From: Natronohydrobacter sp.
Lineage (GTDB): Bacteria; Pseudomonadota; Alphaproteobacteria; Rhodobacterales; Rhodobacteraceae
Assembly (NCBI GenBank): GCA_007116445.1
Contig: SKIM01000344.1
Location: 1 to 8,706 of the forward strand
Direction: 5' to 3'
DNA length: 8,706 nt
The notes under the pieces were generated by a model, which did no database searches, was not told where the DNA came from, and saw nothing but the letters and a program-made list of their open reading frames with translations. Of this stretch, positions 1-6,037 are shown piece after piece. The position numbers and the translations under genes are program-made. Each line of letters begins with the position of its first letter. Within the stretch, counting starts at the first letter, position 1.

Positions 1-494
1 ACCCGCATGATGTCGCGCACATGCTCCGCATCAGCGCGGGTCAGCACGCGGTTCATCAGGAAGCCATAGGATGGCATGATCGATTCCGGCACCACAGAGC
101 GCGGGCTGATCATGTGTTGCACATGCCAGTCGTCGCTGTAACGCCCGCCCAGACGGGCCAGATCCGGCCCGGTCCGCTTCGAGCCCCATTGGAAGGGGTG
201 GTCATACATCGACTCGGCGGCAAGGCTGTAATGGCCGTAACGCTCCACCTCGTCGCGCATCGGGCGGATCATCTGGCTGTGACAGACATAGCACCCTTCG
301 CGGACGTAGATTTCGCGACCCGCAATCTCAAGCGGGGAATACGGGCGCATACCTTCGACTTTCTCGATCGTGTTGTCGAGATAGAAGAGCGGCACGATCT
401 GCACGATGCCCCCGATGGTGACGACCAGAAACGACAGCACCAGCAGAAGCGTGGCATGCGTTTCGATTTTCTTGTGATGGTCTAGAATACCCAT
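1..494 (-). CDS. ccoO: cbb3-type cytochrome c oxidase subunit II, CcoO (C-terminal end cut by window edge)
   Basis: CcoO is the membrane-anchored mono-heme cytochrome c subunit of the cbb3 terminal oxidase; it passes electrons to CcoN on the periplasmic side. The 164 visible codons begin MGILDHHKKIETHATLLLVL. A single transmembrane helix follows at about residues 14-38. The heme c motif is C68-Y-V-C71-H72, inside the typical REGCYVCHSQMIRP context. Met140 in ESIMPSYGF is the probable axial heme ligand. The family is usually about 240 residues, so roughly 75 C-terminal residues lie beyond the left edge. The ATG at 494-492 was chosen because AGGA lies just upstream and the N-terminus matches the family. 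It starts 14 bp after the ccoN stop, so the two are co-transcribed. ccoQ and ccoP would be expected next but are outside the window. Motifs were seen directly; the role comes from family knowledge. Confidence 0.95.
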   Translation of the reverse strand, partial: MGILDHHKKIETHATLLLVLSFLVVTIGGIVQIVPLFYLDNTIEKVEGMRPYSPLEIAGREIYVREGCYVCHSQMIRPMRDEVERYGHYSLAAESMYDHPFQWGSKRTGPDLARLGGRYSDDWHVQHMISPRSVVPESIMPSYGFLMNRVLTRADAEHVRDIMR

Positions 495-508
495 TTTCCT
501 GCCCTTTC

Positions 509-2116
509 TTATTCAGCAGGGACCGCACGACCAACCGGTGCGCGTTCACGCGCGGGGCTATTCGTGACAGTCATCCACAGGTTGTAGCACATGATGATGG
601 CCCCCACGAGAAACATCGTCCCGCCCAAGCCACGCACCACATACATCGGGAATTTCGCAGCCACAGTGTCAGCGAAGGAGTTCACGAGGAAGCCTTGCGC
701 ATCGACTTCGCGCCACATCAGGCCTTCCATGATGCCCGTGACCCACATTGAGGCGGCGTAGAGAACGATCCCGATGGTGGCGAGCCAGAAATGCCAGCTG
801 ACCAGACGCAGGCTGTAGAGCCCCTGACGCTGCCAGAGTTTCGGCACAAGATAGTAGAGCATCCCGAAAGTGATCATCCCGTTCCAGCCGAGTGCCGCCG
901 AATGGACGTGACCAATGGTCCAGTCAGTGTAATGCGACAGCGAGTTGACGGTCTTGATCGACATCATCGGCCCCTCGAAGGTCGCCATGCCGTAAAAGCC
1001 CACAGAGACCACCATCATGCGGATCACCGGGTCGGTGCGCAGCTTGTCCCAAGCGCCCGACAATGTCATCAGACCGTTGATCATACCGCCCCAGCTGGGC
1101 ATCCAGAGCATGATCGAAAAGGTCATGCCCAATGTCTGCGCCCAGTCGGGCAGTGCGGTGTAATGCAGATGGTGCGGACCCGCCCAGATATAGAGGAAGA
1201 TCAGCGCCCAGAAATGCATGATCGACAGCTTGTAGCTGTAGACCGGCCGCTCGGCCTGCTTGGGGATGAAATAATACATCATTCCCAGGAAACCGGCGGT
1301 CAGGAAGAAGCCCACCGCATTATGGCCATACCACCACTGGATCATCGCCGATTGAACGCCTGACCAGACCGGGATCGACCGCGACCCGAAAACCGAGACG
1401 GGGATGGCCAGGTTGTTGACCAGATGCAGCATCGCCACGGTGATGATGAAGGCCATGTAGAACCAGTTGGCCACATAGATATGCGGCTCCCGGCGCTTGA
1501 TCAGCGTGCCCATGAACACGATCAGAAAAGCCACCCACACAATGGTCAGCCAAAGGTCGGTCAGCCATTCGGGCTCGGCATATTCATTGCCCTGCGTCGA
1601 GCCCAGCACATAGCCGGTTGCGGCCATGACGATGAAAATCTGGTAACCCCAGAAGACGAACCAGGCCAGACCGCCGCCCCAGAGCCGCGCCGCCGAGGTC
1701 CGCTGGACCACATAGAAGGCCGACGCGATCAGCGCGTTACCGCCAAAGGCAAAAATCACCGCAGAGGTATGCAGAGGACGCAGACGCCCGAAATTCAGAT
1801 AACCTTGCGCCCATTCGAAATTCAGCTCAGGCCAGGCCAGCTGAAATGCGATCACCACGCCGACCAGAAAGCCCACGACGCCCCAGAAGGCGGTCGCGAT
1901 AACTCCATAGCGGACAGGGCCATCCATGTATTCGTTCTGATTGGCGACGGGAACCGGCTCTCCGATCCGACGAATGATCCAGATGAATGTGATCGCGGCG
2001 GCAGCGATGATCACAAGCATATGGACCAGATATGGCAAATCGCGAGCCATGCTGGCAGCGACTGCGGCCGTCACCACAATCACCCCCAGAACCGCCAGCT
2101 TGATATAGTCCCACAT
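509..2116 (-). CDS. ccoN: cbb3-type cytochrome c oxidase catalytic subunit I, CcoN
   Basis: CcoN is the heme-copper oxidase subunit that reduces O2 to water with high affinity and pumps protons, in the cytoplasmic membrane. The 535-aa protein is strongly hydrophobic, with about a dozen or more transmembrane helices. By alignment from memory with the Pseudomonas stutzeri enzyme, the ligands are: H116 (RLRPLHTSAV) and H405 for low-spin heme b; H403 (IGHVHSAALGW) for heme b3; H265 (WWYGHNAVGF), H315 and H316 (AGPHHLHYT) for CuB; Y309 as the tyrosine cross-linked to H265; and E381 (TFEGPMMS). All key residues are present. The reading frame stays open upstream to 2236, but the start MWDYIKLAVLG at 2116 is preferred because AGAGGA lies 8 nt upstream and the extra N-terminal residues do not resemble the family. 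It is the first gene of the ccoNO(QP) operon and shares its upstream gap, with an FNR box, with divergent usp. Confidence 0.97.
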   Translation of the reverse strand: MWDYIKLAVLGVIVVTAAVAASMARDLPYLVHMLVIIAAAAITFIWIIRRIGEPVPVANQNEYMDGPVRYGVIATAFWGVVGFLVGVVIAFQLAWPELNFEWAQGYLNFGRLRPLHTSAVIFAFGGNALIASAFYVVQRTSAARLWGGGLAWFVFWGYQIFIVMAATGYVLGSTQGNEYAEPEWLTDLWLTIVWVAFLIVFMGTLIKRREPHIYVANWFYMAFIITVAMLHLVNNLAIPVSVFGSRSIPVWSGVQSAMIQWWYGHNAVGFFLTAGFLGMMYYFIPKQAERPVYSYKLSIMHFWALIFLYIWAGPHHLHYTALPDWAQTLGMTFSIMLWMPSWGGMINGLMTLSGAWDKLRTDPVIRMMVVSVGFYGMATFEGPMMSIKTVNSLSHYTDWTIGHVHSAALGWNGMITFGMLYYLVPKLWQRQGLYSLRLVSWHFWLATIGIVLYAASMWVTGIMEGLMWREVDAQGFLVNSFADTVAAKFPMYVVRGLGGTMFLVGAIIMCYNLWMTVTNSPARERAPVGRAVPAE

Positions 2117-2135
2117 TTTCTGCGTCCTCTTTATC

Positions 2136-2165
2136 TGTCTGGCGCAGCTATAGCAGCGCCAGACA
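2136..2165 (-). promoter_or_regulatory. 30-nt inverted repeat in the ccoN 5' leader
   Basis: Arms TGTCTGGCGC (2136-2145) and GCGCCAGACA (2156-2165) are perfect 10-bp complements. Between them, after one mismatched pair, a second small stem GC/GC closes a TATA tetraloop. The element ends 19 nt before the ccoN ATG, just upstream of the AGAGGA ribosome binding site, so it would be a stable hairpin in the ccoN mRNA leader. No T-run follows on either strand, so it is not a normal intrinsic terminator. It could equally be a DNA operator with two-fold symmetry. The repeat is seen directly; its role is inferred. Confidence 0.7.
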
Positions 2166-2209
2166 CTGTTTTGGATGATGCGTTTTGTCACGGCTCCCAA
2201 AAAGTGACT

Positions 2210-2223
2210 TTGATTCATGTCAA
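2210..2223. promoter_or_regulatory. FNR/FnrL box shared by ccoN and usp
   Basis: TTGATTCATGTCAA matches the FNR consensus TTGAT-N4-ATCAA with one mismatch (G for A at 2219). Its centre is about 100 nt from the ccoN ATG and about 103 nt from the usp ATG. A single dimer of FnrL, encoded two genes away, could therefore act on both divergent promoters. FNR control of ccoN is established in related Rhodobacter and Paracoccus; use of this particular box is inferred. I could not place convincing -10 elements by eye. Confidence 0.85.
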
Positions 2224-2318
2224 TTCCTGCGGCCAAAACACTTGCGCCAGATCATCGCGCGCAGGCTTCCGTCAGGCCATCCTTAGCCATGAACCGAAGC
2301 ACCCGTCAGGAGACAGAC

Positions 2319-3158
2319 ATGGCGTATAAATCGATCTGCACCTTCATCACGGCGCAGGATCAGGCCGGCCCACTTCTCGCGGCGGCCCAGACCATCGCGG
2401 CGCGCCATGAGGCGCATCTGGAGGTTTGCTGTCTGGGCATCGACACAACCCAGAGCGTGGGCTTCTATGCAGGCGCACCTGCCGTGATCTACCAATCTGT
2501 ATTTGATGAAGCGCAAGAGCGGGCCGAAGCACTCGCAACTCTGGCGCGCGACACCTTGCGCCCGGCCAGTCTGCGCTGGAGCGTGGACACGGCCGTGCTC
2601 ACATTGGGCGGCGTTTCTGCGCATGTCGGCATCAAGGCGCGGTTCTCCGATCTGGTCGTGCTGCCACATCCCTATGGCGACGGCACCGGACCGCAGAATG
2701 AAATCATCACCGAAGCCGCGCTGTTCGAGGGCAATTGCCCTGTGCTGATCCCGCCGCCGCCCGGCACCGCCCTGCCCGATTTCCGAAAGATCGTGCTGGC
2801 ATGGAACCAGAGTGACGAAGCGCTTGCAGCCGCACGCGCAGCCCTGCCCCTGCTGGTCGATGCCGATCTGGTCAATCTGCTGGTCGTCGACCCGCCCAGC
2901 CACGGGTTAGAGCGGTCCGATCCCGGCGGATTGCTCGCGCAACTCCTTGTGCGGCACGGCTGCCAGGTCGATATCTCGGTCGTCGCCAAGACATTGCCGC
3001 ACATCAGTGACATCCTGCACCGCCACGCCAAGGAGCAGGCCGCAGATCTGCTGGTCATCGGGGCCTATAGCCACTCGCGCCTGCGGCAGGCTATTCTCGG
3101 CGGCACGACGCGCAATCTGCTGCAGAACAGTGACATGGCCGTGTTTCTGGCGCGCTGA
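2319..3158 (+). CDS. Tandem-domain universal stress protein (UspA family)
   Basis: A 279-aa soluble cytoplasmic protein with two UspA-like halves. Residues 1-145 form a degenerate domain ending in LVVLPHPYG and CPVLIPP. Residues 155-279 form a more canonical domain ending in LLVIGAYSHSRLRQAILGGTTRNLL, the usual nucleotide-binding loop region. In the G-x2-G-x9-G pattern the second Gly is Ser251, which may weaken ATP binding. UspA proteins aid survival in stress or growth arrest; the exact function here is unknown. The start at 2319 (MAYKSICTF) was chosen over an open frame beginning at 2217 because AGGAG lies 6 nt upstream and the domain begins there; the upstream frame also runs over the FNR box. 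It is divergent from ccoN and convergent with fnrL. A usp gene at this position is typical of Rhodobacter fnrL loci and suggests induction at low oxygen. Confidence 0.92.
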   Translation: MAYKSICTFITAQDQAGPLLAAAQTIAARHEAHLEVCCLGIDTTQSVGFYAGAPAVIYQSVFDEAQERAEALATLARDTLRPASLRWSVDTAVLTLGGVSAHVGIKARFSDLVVLPHPYGDGTGPQNEIITEAALFEGNCPVLIPPPPGTALPDFRKIVLAWNQSDEALAAARAALPLLVDADLVNLLVVDPPSHGLERSDPGGLLAQLLVRHGCQVDISVVAKTLPHISDILHRHAKEQAADLLVIGAYSHSRLRQAILGGTTRNLLQNSDMAVFLAR

Positions 3159-3173
3159 CCCAGGCAGGGGTCA
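3156..3173. terminator. Possible short bidirectional terminator between usp and fnrL
   Basis: Arms TGACCC (3156-3161) and GGGTCA (3168-3173) form a 6-bp stem with a 6-nt loop in the 22-bp gap between the converging genes. The first arm includes the usp stop codon. There is no T-run on either side, so this is weak support; it may only mark where converging transcripts meet. Confidence 0.3.
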
Positions 3174-3180
3174 CTAAGGA

Positions 3181-3933
3181 TCAGACCAGAAAACCGCCAT
3201 CCGAATCATCGCCGGTTTCTTCCAGCAACAGGTCGAAATCGGGGATGACGATCTGGCGCTTGCCTTCGGTCACGATCAGCCCCTCCTTGCGCAGAGCCGA
3301 CATCTGACGGCTGACCGTCTCAAGTGTCAGCCCCAGATATTCCGACATGGCTTCACGCGTCAGCGGCAGATCAAACCGCAATGCCCCGTCAGCTGCATTC
3401 AGCTGCAGCGAGGCATCACGCCTTGCGATGATGCAGATCAGGCTGGCAATCTTCTCGCGTGCCGTCTTGCGGCCCAGAAGCAGCATCCATTCGCGCGCCG
3501 CATCCAGTTCGTCCAGCGTCATCTCCAGCAGGCGCTGGCCGATATGAGGTGTGCGCAACATGATGTCTTCGAAGGGTTTCTTGCGAAAACAGCACATCAC
3601 CAGATCCGTCGCAGCTGTCACATCATAGGCCGAAGTCTCACGCCCCGGACGCCCGACAAAATCCGACGGCAGCAAGAGCCCGACCATCTGGCGACGCCCG
3701 TCTTCCATGGTCTGGCTCAGCGTGGCAATCCCGGTAACGACCGAAGCCACGAAATCCATCTTGTCCCCGGCCCAGACAACGGTTTGCCCCGCCTCGAAGC
3801 TGCGATAGTATTTGATCTGCTCCAATGCATCGAGTTCTTCCCCTTCGCACCGAGCACAAACCGCCCGGTGGCGAATGGGACAGTCGCTGCATTCCTGCGA
3901 ATAGGGCTGAATCTTGGGCGATGTTCTCGTCAT
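3181..3933 (-). CDS. fnrL: FNR-type oxygen-sensing transcription regulator FnrL
   Basis: A 250-aa regulator of the CRP/FNR family. FNR proteins bind a [4Fe-4S] cluster without oxygen, dimerise and bind TTGAT-N4-ATCAA; oxygen destroys the cluster. The N-terminal cysteines are C15-x2-C18-x7-C26 with a further C29, and C114/C115 (MCCFRKK) supplies the fourth ligand, the pattern of alphaproteobacterial FnrL rather than the E. coli spacing. A cyclic-nucleotide-like beta-barrel spans about 40-125, the dimer helix about 130-170 (RLLEMTLDELDAAREWM), and the winged helix about 190-235. The recognition helix LTLETVSR carries E205, S208 and R209, which read TTGAT. The ATG at 3933-3931 keeps the cluster cysteines. 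There is no clear Shine-Dalgarno sequence; an FNR box starts 5 nt upstream of the ATG, suggesting autoregulation. The neighbours ccoN, usp and hemN are expected targets. Confidence 0.95.
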   Translation of the reverse strand: MTRTSPKIQPYSQECSDCPIRHRAVCARCEGEELDALEQIKYYRSFEAGQTVVWAGDKMDFVASVVTGIATLSQTMEDGRRQMVGLLLPSDFVGRPGRETSAYDVTAATDLVMCCFRKKPFEDIMLRTPHIGQRLLEMTLDELDAAREWMLLLGRKTAREKIASLICIIARRDASLQLNAADGALRFDLPLTREAMSEYLGLTLETVSRQMSALRKEGLIVTEGKRQIVIPDFDLLLEETGDDSDGGFLV

Positions 3934-3938
3934 GGTGT

Positions 3939-3952
3939 TTGATCTGCATCAA
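3939..3952. promoter_or_regulatory. Perfect FNR/FnrL box between fnrL and hemN
   Basis: TTGATCTGCATCAA is an exact TTGAT-N4-ATCAA site in the 54-bp gap between divergent fnrL and hemN. Its centre (3945.5) is 42.5 nt before the hemN ATG, close to the -41.5 position of a class II activated promoter, which would put the hemN transcript start almost at the start codon. On the other side it is only 5 nt from the fnrL ATG, so bound FnrL would sit over the fnrL start region. The site is seen directly; the modes of action are inferred. Confidence 0.93.
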
Positions 3953-3987
3953 GGCGCGGGGGCGCGCAATACCTCCAAGGTAACCAC

Positions 3988-5343
3988 ATGATGCACATAA
4001 AGCAACTTTCGGAATTGGGTTTATTCAACGCGCGCGTACCGCGGTATACAAGCTATCCAACGGCTCCGAACTTCTCCGCCGATCTGCCGCGGGGCATTTG
4101 CTCTAGCTGGATCAAACAGATCCCTGCAGGGAGCGCGATCTCGCTCTATCTGCATGTGCCGTTCTGCCGCAGGCTCTGCTGGTTCTGCGCCTGCCGCACG
4201 CAGGGCACGACCAGCGACGCCCCTGTCCTCGCCTACGCACAGGCGTTGCGAGCAGAGCTGGAGCTTTTGCGCACCCATTTGCCAGAAGGCGTGCAGTTGT
4301 CACGCCTGCATTGGGGCGGCGGCACGCCGACGATGCTGCCCGCGCCGGTCATGCGCGATCTGGCGGCCCATATCTTCGACATTGCCCCACTGGCCGAGGG
4401 GGGCGAGTTCTCGGTCGAGATAGATCCCAACGAGATTGACGCCCCCCGCCTTGATGCGCTGGCCGAAGCAGGTCTGACCCGCGCCTCGATCGGTGTGCAG
4501 GATTTCGACCCCGAGGTGCAGGGCATCATCGGACGCGACCAGAGCTTCGAAATCACCAAACAAGCCGCTGACGGGTTGCGCGCGCGTGGCATCAAGAGCC
4601 TGAATGTCGACATCCTCTATGGGCTGCCCGCCCAGACGCAGCGACGGGTGGCGGATTCAGTGCAGAAACTGCTATCGCTCAACCCCGACCGCATCGCGCT
4701 TTATGGCTATGCGCATGTCCCCTGGATGGCGCGGCGCCAGCAGGTGATCCCGTCAGACACGCTGCCCCGCCCCGAAGAACGGTTCGACCTGTTCGAAACG
4801 GCGCGGCGCCTGCTGCTCTGGGACGGCTATGATGAAATCGGCATCGACCATTTCGCGCGTCCCCATGACGGGCTGGCCATCGCGGCCAAGACGGGTCGGC
4901 TGCGGCGCAATTTCCAAGGCTACACCGATGACATGTCGCCAGTCCTGATCGGGCTCGGGGCGTCGTCGATCTCGCGCTTTCCGCAGGGTTATGTGCAGAA
5001 CAACGCTGCGACCGCGCGTTGGAAAGCTGCCGTTGAACAGGGGCGTTTTGCGACAGCGCGGGGCCATGCCCTCACCCCCGCCGATCGGTGGCGCAACCGC
5101 GCGATCGAGGCGCTGATGTGTGACTTCCGCCTGTCGCGCGAGGAATTGGTCGAGGATTTCGGCGCGGATGCCACAGAGCTCGGGGCGCTGATTGATCAGG
5201 CCTCCCGGAATTTTGCGGGCTTTGTCAAAAGTGACGCGCAAGGGCTGGAAATCACCCCTGCAGGCCGACCGCTGACACGCATGATCGCGACAATATTCGA
5301 CGCTTATACCTTGGACAAAGCGGGGCACAGTTCCGCAATCTGA
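3988..5343 (+). CDS. hemN: Oxygen-independent coproporphyrinogen III dehydrogenase (HemN/HemZ)
   Basis: A radical-SAM enzyme that oxidatively decarboxylates coproporphyrinogen III to protoporphyrinogen IX when oxygen is absent, supplying heme (and bacteriochlorophyll in phototrophs). Its 451 aa are close to the E. coli length of 457. Cluster cysteines are C60-x3-C64-x2-C67-x-C69 in HVPFCRRLCWFCACR, as in true HemN rather than HemW-like proteins. The GGGTPT SAM-binding motif is at 110-115. Other conserved blocks are EIDPNEID, SIGVQDFDPEVQ, NVDILYGLPAQT, YGYAHVPWM, IGIDHFARPHD and RRNFQGYTDD. The ATG at 3988 has AAGG 7 nt upstream; a second ATG follows immediately at 3991 and either could be used. 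The N-terminus matches homologues (GLFNARVPRYTSYPTAP). It is divergent from fnrL with a perfect FNR box between, so induction by FnrL at low oxygen is likely. In Rhodobacter sphaeroides the equivalent gene is called hemZ. Confidence 0.96.
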   Translation: MMHIKQLSELGLFNARVPRYTSYPTAPNFSADLPRGICSSWIKQIPAGSAISLYLHVPFCRRLCWFCACRTQGTTSDAPVLAYAQALRAELELLRTHLPEGVQLSRLHWGGGTPTMLPAPVMRDLAAHIFDIAPLAEGGEFSVEIDPNEIDAPRLDALAEAGLTRASIGVQDFDPEVQGIIGRDQSFEITKQAADGLRARGIKSLNVDILYGLPAQTQRRVADSVQKLLSLNPDRIALYGYAHVPWMARRQQVIPSDTLPRPEERFDLFETARRLLLWDGYDEIGIDHFARPHDGLAIAAKTGRLRRNFQGYTDDMSPVLIGLGASSISRFPQGYVQNNAATARWKAAVEQGRFATARGHALTPADRWRNRAIEALMCDFRLSREELVEDFGADATELGALIDQASRNFAGFVKSDAQGLEITPAGRPLTRMIATIFDAYTLDKAGHSSAI

Positions 5344-5362
5344 TCCCCCCTGACAACACATT

Positions 5363-5419
5363 CATGATGGGCCGTGCAGGAATCAGGAGTTCTGCACGGC
5401 GCATGCCCGTATCATCATG
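5363..5419 (+). terminator. Stem-loop downstream of hemN, probable terminator
   Basis: A perfect 9-bp stem, GCCGTGCAG (5371-5379) with CTGCACGGC (5392-5400), encloses a 12-nt loop 28 nt after the hemN stop. An outer 7-bp pair, CATGATG (5363-5369) with CATCATG (5413-5419), could extend the fold. Only a mixed pyrimidine stretch (5420-5428) follows, with no proper T-run, so it may be a weak or Rho-assisted terminator or a transcript-end stabiliser. Confidence 0.5.
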
Positions 5420-5465
5420 TCTTCCTTTGACCAGTCCCATCAGATCGATCACATTCAGGGCCACC

Positions 5466-5575
5466 AATAATTAACCAAGAATGACACAAGAATTACTCAT
5501 CGAAACATCAAATATTATTTGTTTTTATTATGTCTTCTGCACGCATAAAAAGACTGTGATTTGAAGAGTGTTTCG
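5466..5575 (+). promoter_or_regulatory. AT-rich regulatory region ahead of the unknown gene
   Basis: About 29% GC by hand count, against GC-rich surroundings. It includes a perfect 13-bp palindrome CAAATATTATTTG (5509-5521), a candidate operator. A promoter-like pair TTGTTT (5519-5524) and CATAAA (5544-5549, spacing 19) is possible but imperfect. Another candidate is TTGACC (5427-5432) with CACATT (5450-5455), which would give a longer leader containing the fold described separately. Apart from the hemN stem-loop, I see nothing gene-like in 5344-5575. Confidence 0.5.
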
Positions 5576-5579
5576 ATGG
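5497..5579 (+). promoter_or_regulatory. Candidate leader RNA fold that pairs the start codon (thermometer-like)
   Basis: The arm CATCGAAACA (5498-5507) is perfectly complementary to TGTTTCGATG (5569-5578), whose last three bases are the ATG of the downstream gene. Directly inside, TCAAAT (5508-5513) pairs perfectly with ATTTGA (5559-5564). This leaves only a 4-nt bulge AGAG (5565-5568) that belongs to the Shine-Dalgarno region. A third stem, TTTTTAT (5522-5528) with ATAAAAA (5545-5551), closes the centre over a 16-nt loop. If transcribed, the helix would hide the start codon and much of the ribosome binding site. The complementarity is seen directly; a role in translation control is inferred. 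Confidence 0.55.
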
Positions 5580-6001
5580 AAAATGTCTTGCGCCCTTTGC
5601 TGCGCCCCGATGGCGCGGATTGCCATAGCTGCCTGGGCTTTCTGATCACGGGCGGGCGCATTGGCCCGTGTCTGCTCGTCACGCCACCGGTCTGGATAAT
5701 AACGCCACTCGCCGACGCGCTCGCGCGTGCATTGCGCCATGAGGAGGTGGGCGGCCGCCTTGCCTTGGCGCCTGATGAACTGCTGCTCAGGCAAGACGCG
5801 CGGGGCGCATGGCTTCGCGGCCAAATCGGTCCCGTGGATGCAACTCTGGCTTTGTACGCGCAGAGCGCCACGATGCCGGACGCCGGCCCCCTGCGTGCGG
5901 TTCTGGCCAAAGCCGCCACGTTACATATGATCGCCGCGCGAAATGCCTGGCCCGACGATCCCGCGCACAGGCAGGACCGCCTTCAGACCGCGCTGCGCTG
6001 A
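5576..6001 (+). CDS. Unrecognised 141-aa protein
   Basis: I do not recognise this family. The predicted product has 141 residues, no signal peptide and no clear transmembrane helix; one hydrophobic patch (PCLLVTPPVWIITPLADALA, 31-50) is interrupted by prolines. Three cysteines lie at 16, 19 and 32; DCHSC is not a CxxCH heme site, and metal binding cannot be argued from it. Codon use is high-GC like its neighbours, supporting a real gene. The ATG at 5576 is preferred, with GAAGAG about 7 nt upstream; a TTG at 5561 in the same frame would add five residues but lies before that site. The gene ends 36 bp before a LysR-type regulator on the same strand, so the two are probably co-transcribed to the terminator at 6949-6974. 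Its AT-rich leader and start-codon helix suggest tight control. Confidence 0.7.
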   Translation: MENVLRPLLRPDGADCHSCLGFLITGGRIGPCLLVTPPVWIITPLADALARALRHEEVGGRLALAPDELLLRQDARGAWLRGQIGPVDATLALYAQSATMPDAGPLRAVLAKAATLHMIAARNAWPDDPAHRQDRLQTALR

Positions 6002-6037
6002 CCCCTGCCCTTCCCTTCTGTCGGAGATTGCCTCGCC

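Noticed and set aside
791..1363. 190-codon plus-strand open frame opposite ccoN
   Set aside because: A high-GC shadow of ccoN; the product is rich in His, Arg and Pro with no domain, and no ribosome site fits.
2187..2208. GTCAC / GTGAC inverted pair with a 12-nt spacer near the FNR box
   Set aside because: Only five base pairs and no match to a known operator; too short to claim.
2117..2236. Open frame extending ccoN upstream to 2236
   Set aside because: The extra residues run through the leader palindrome and FNR box and do not resemble CcoN; AGAGGA precedes the ATG at 2116.
2217..2318. Open frame extending usp upstream to 2217
   Set aside because: It would start inside the FNR box; a strong AGGAG precedes 2319 and the UspA domain begins there.
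1424..2329. 301-codon plus-strand open frame opposite ccoN
   Set aside because: Shadow of ccoN and its leader; low-complexity charged product, no recognisable family.
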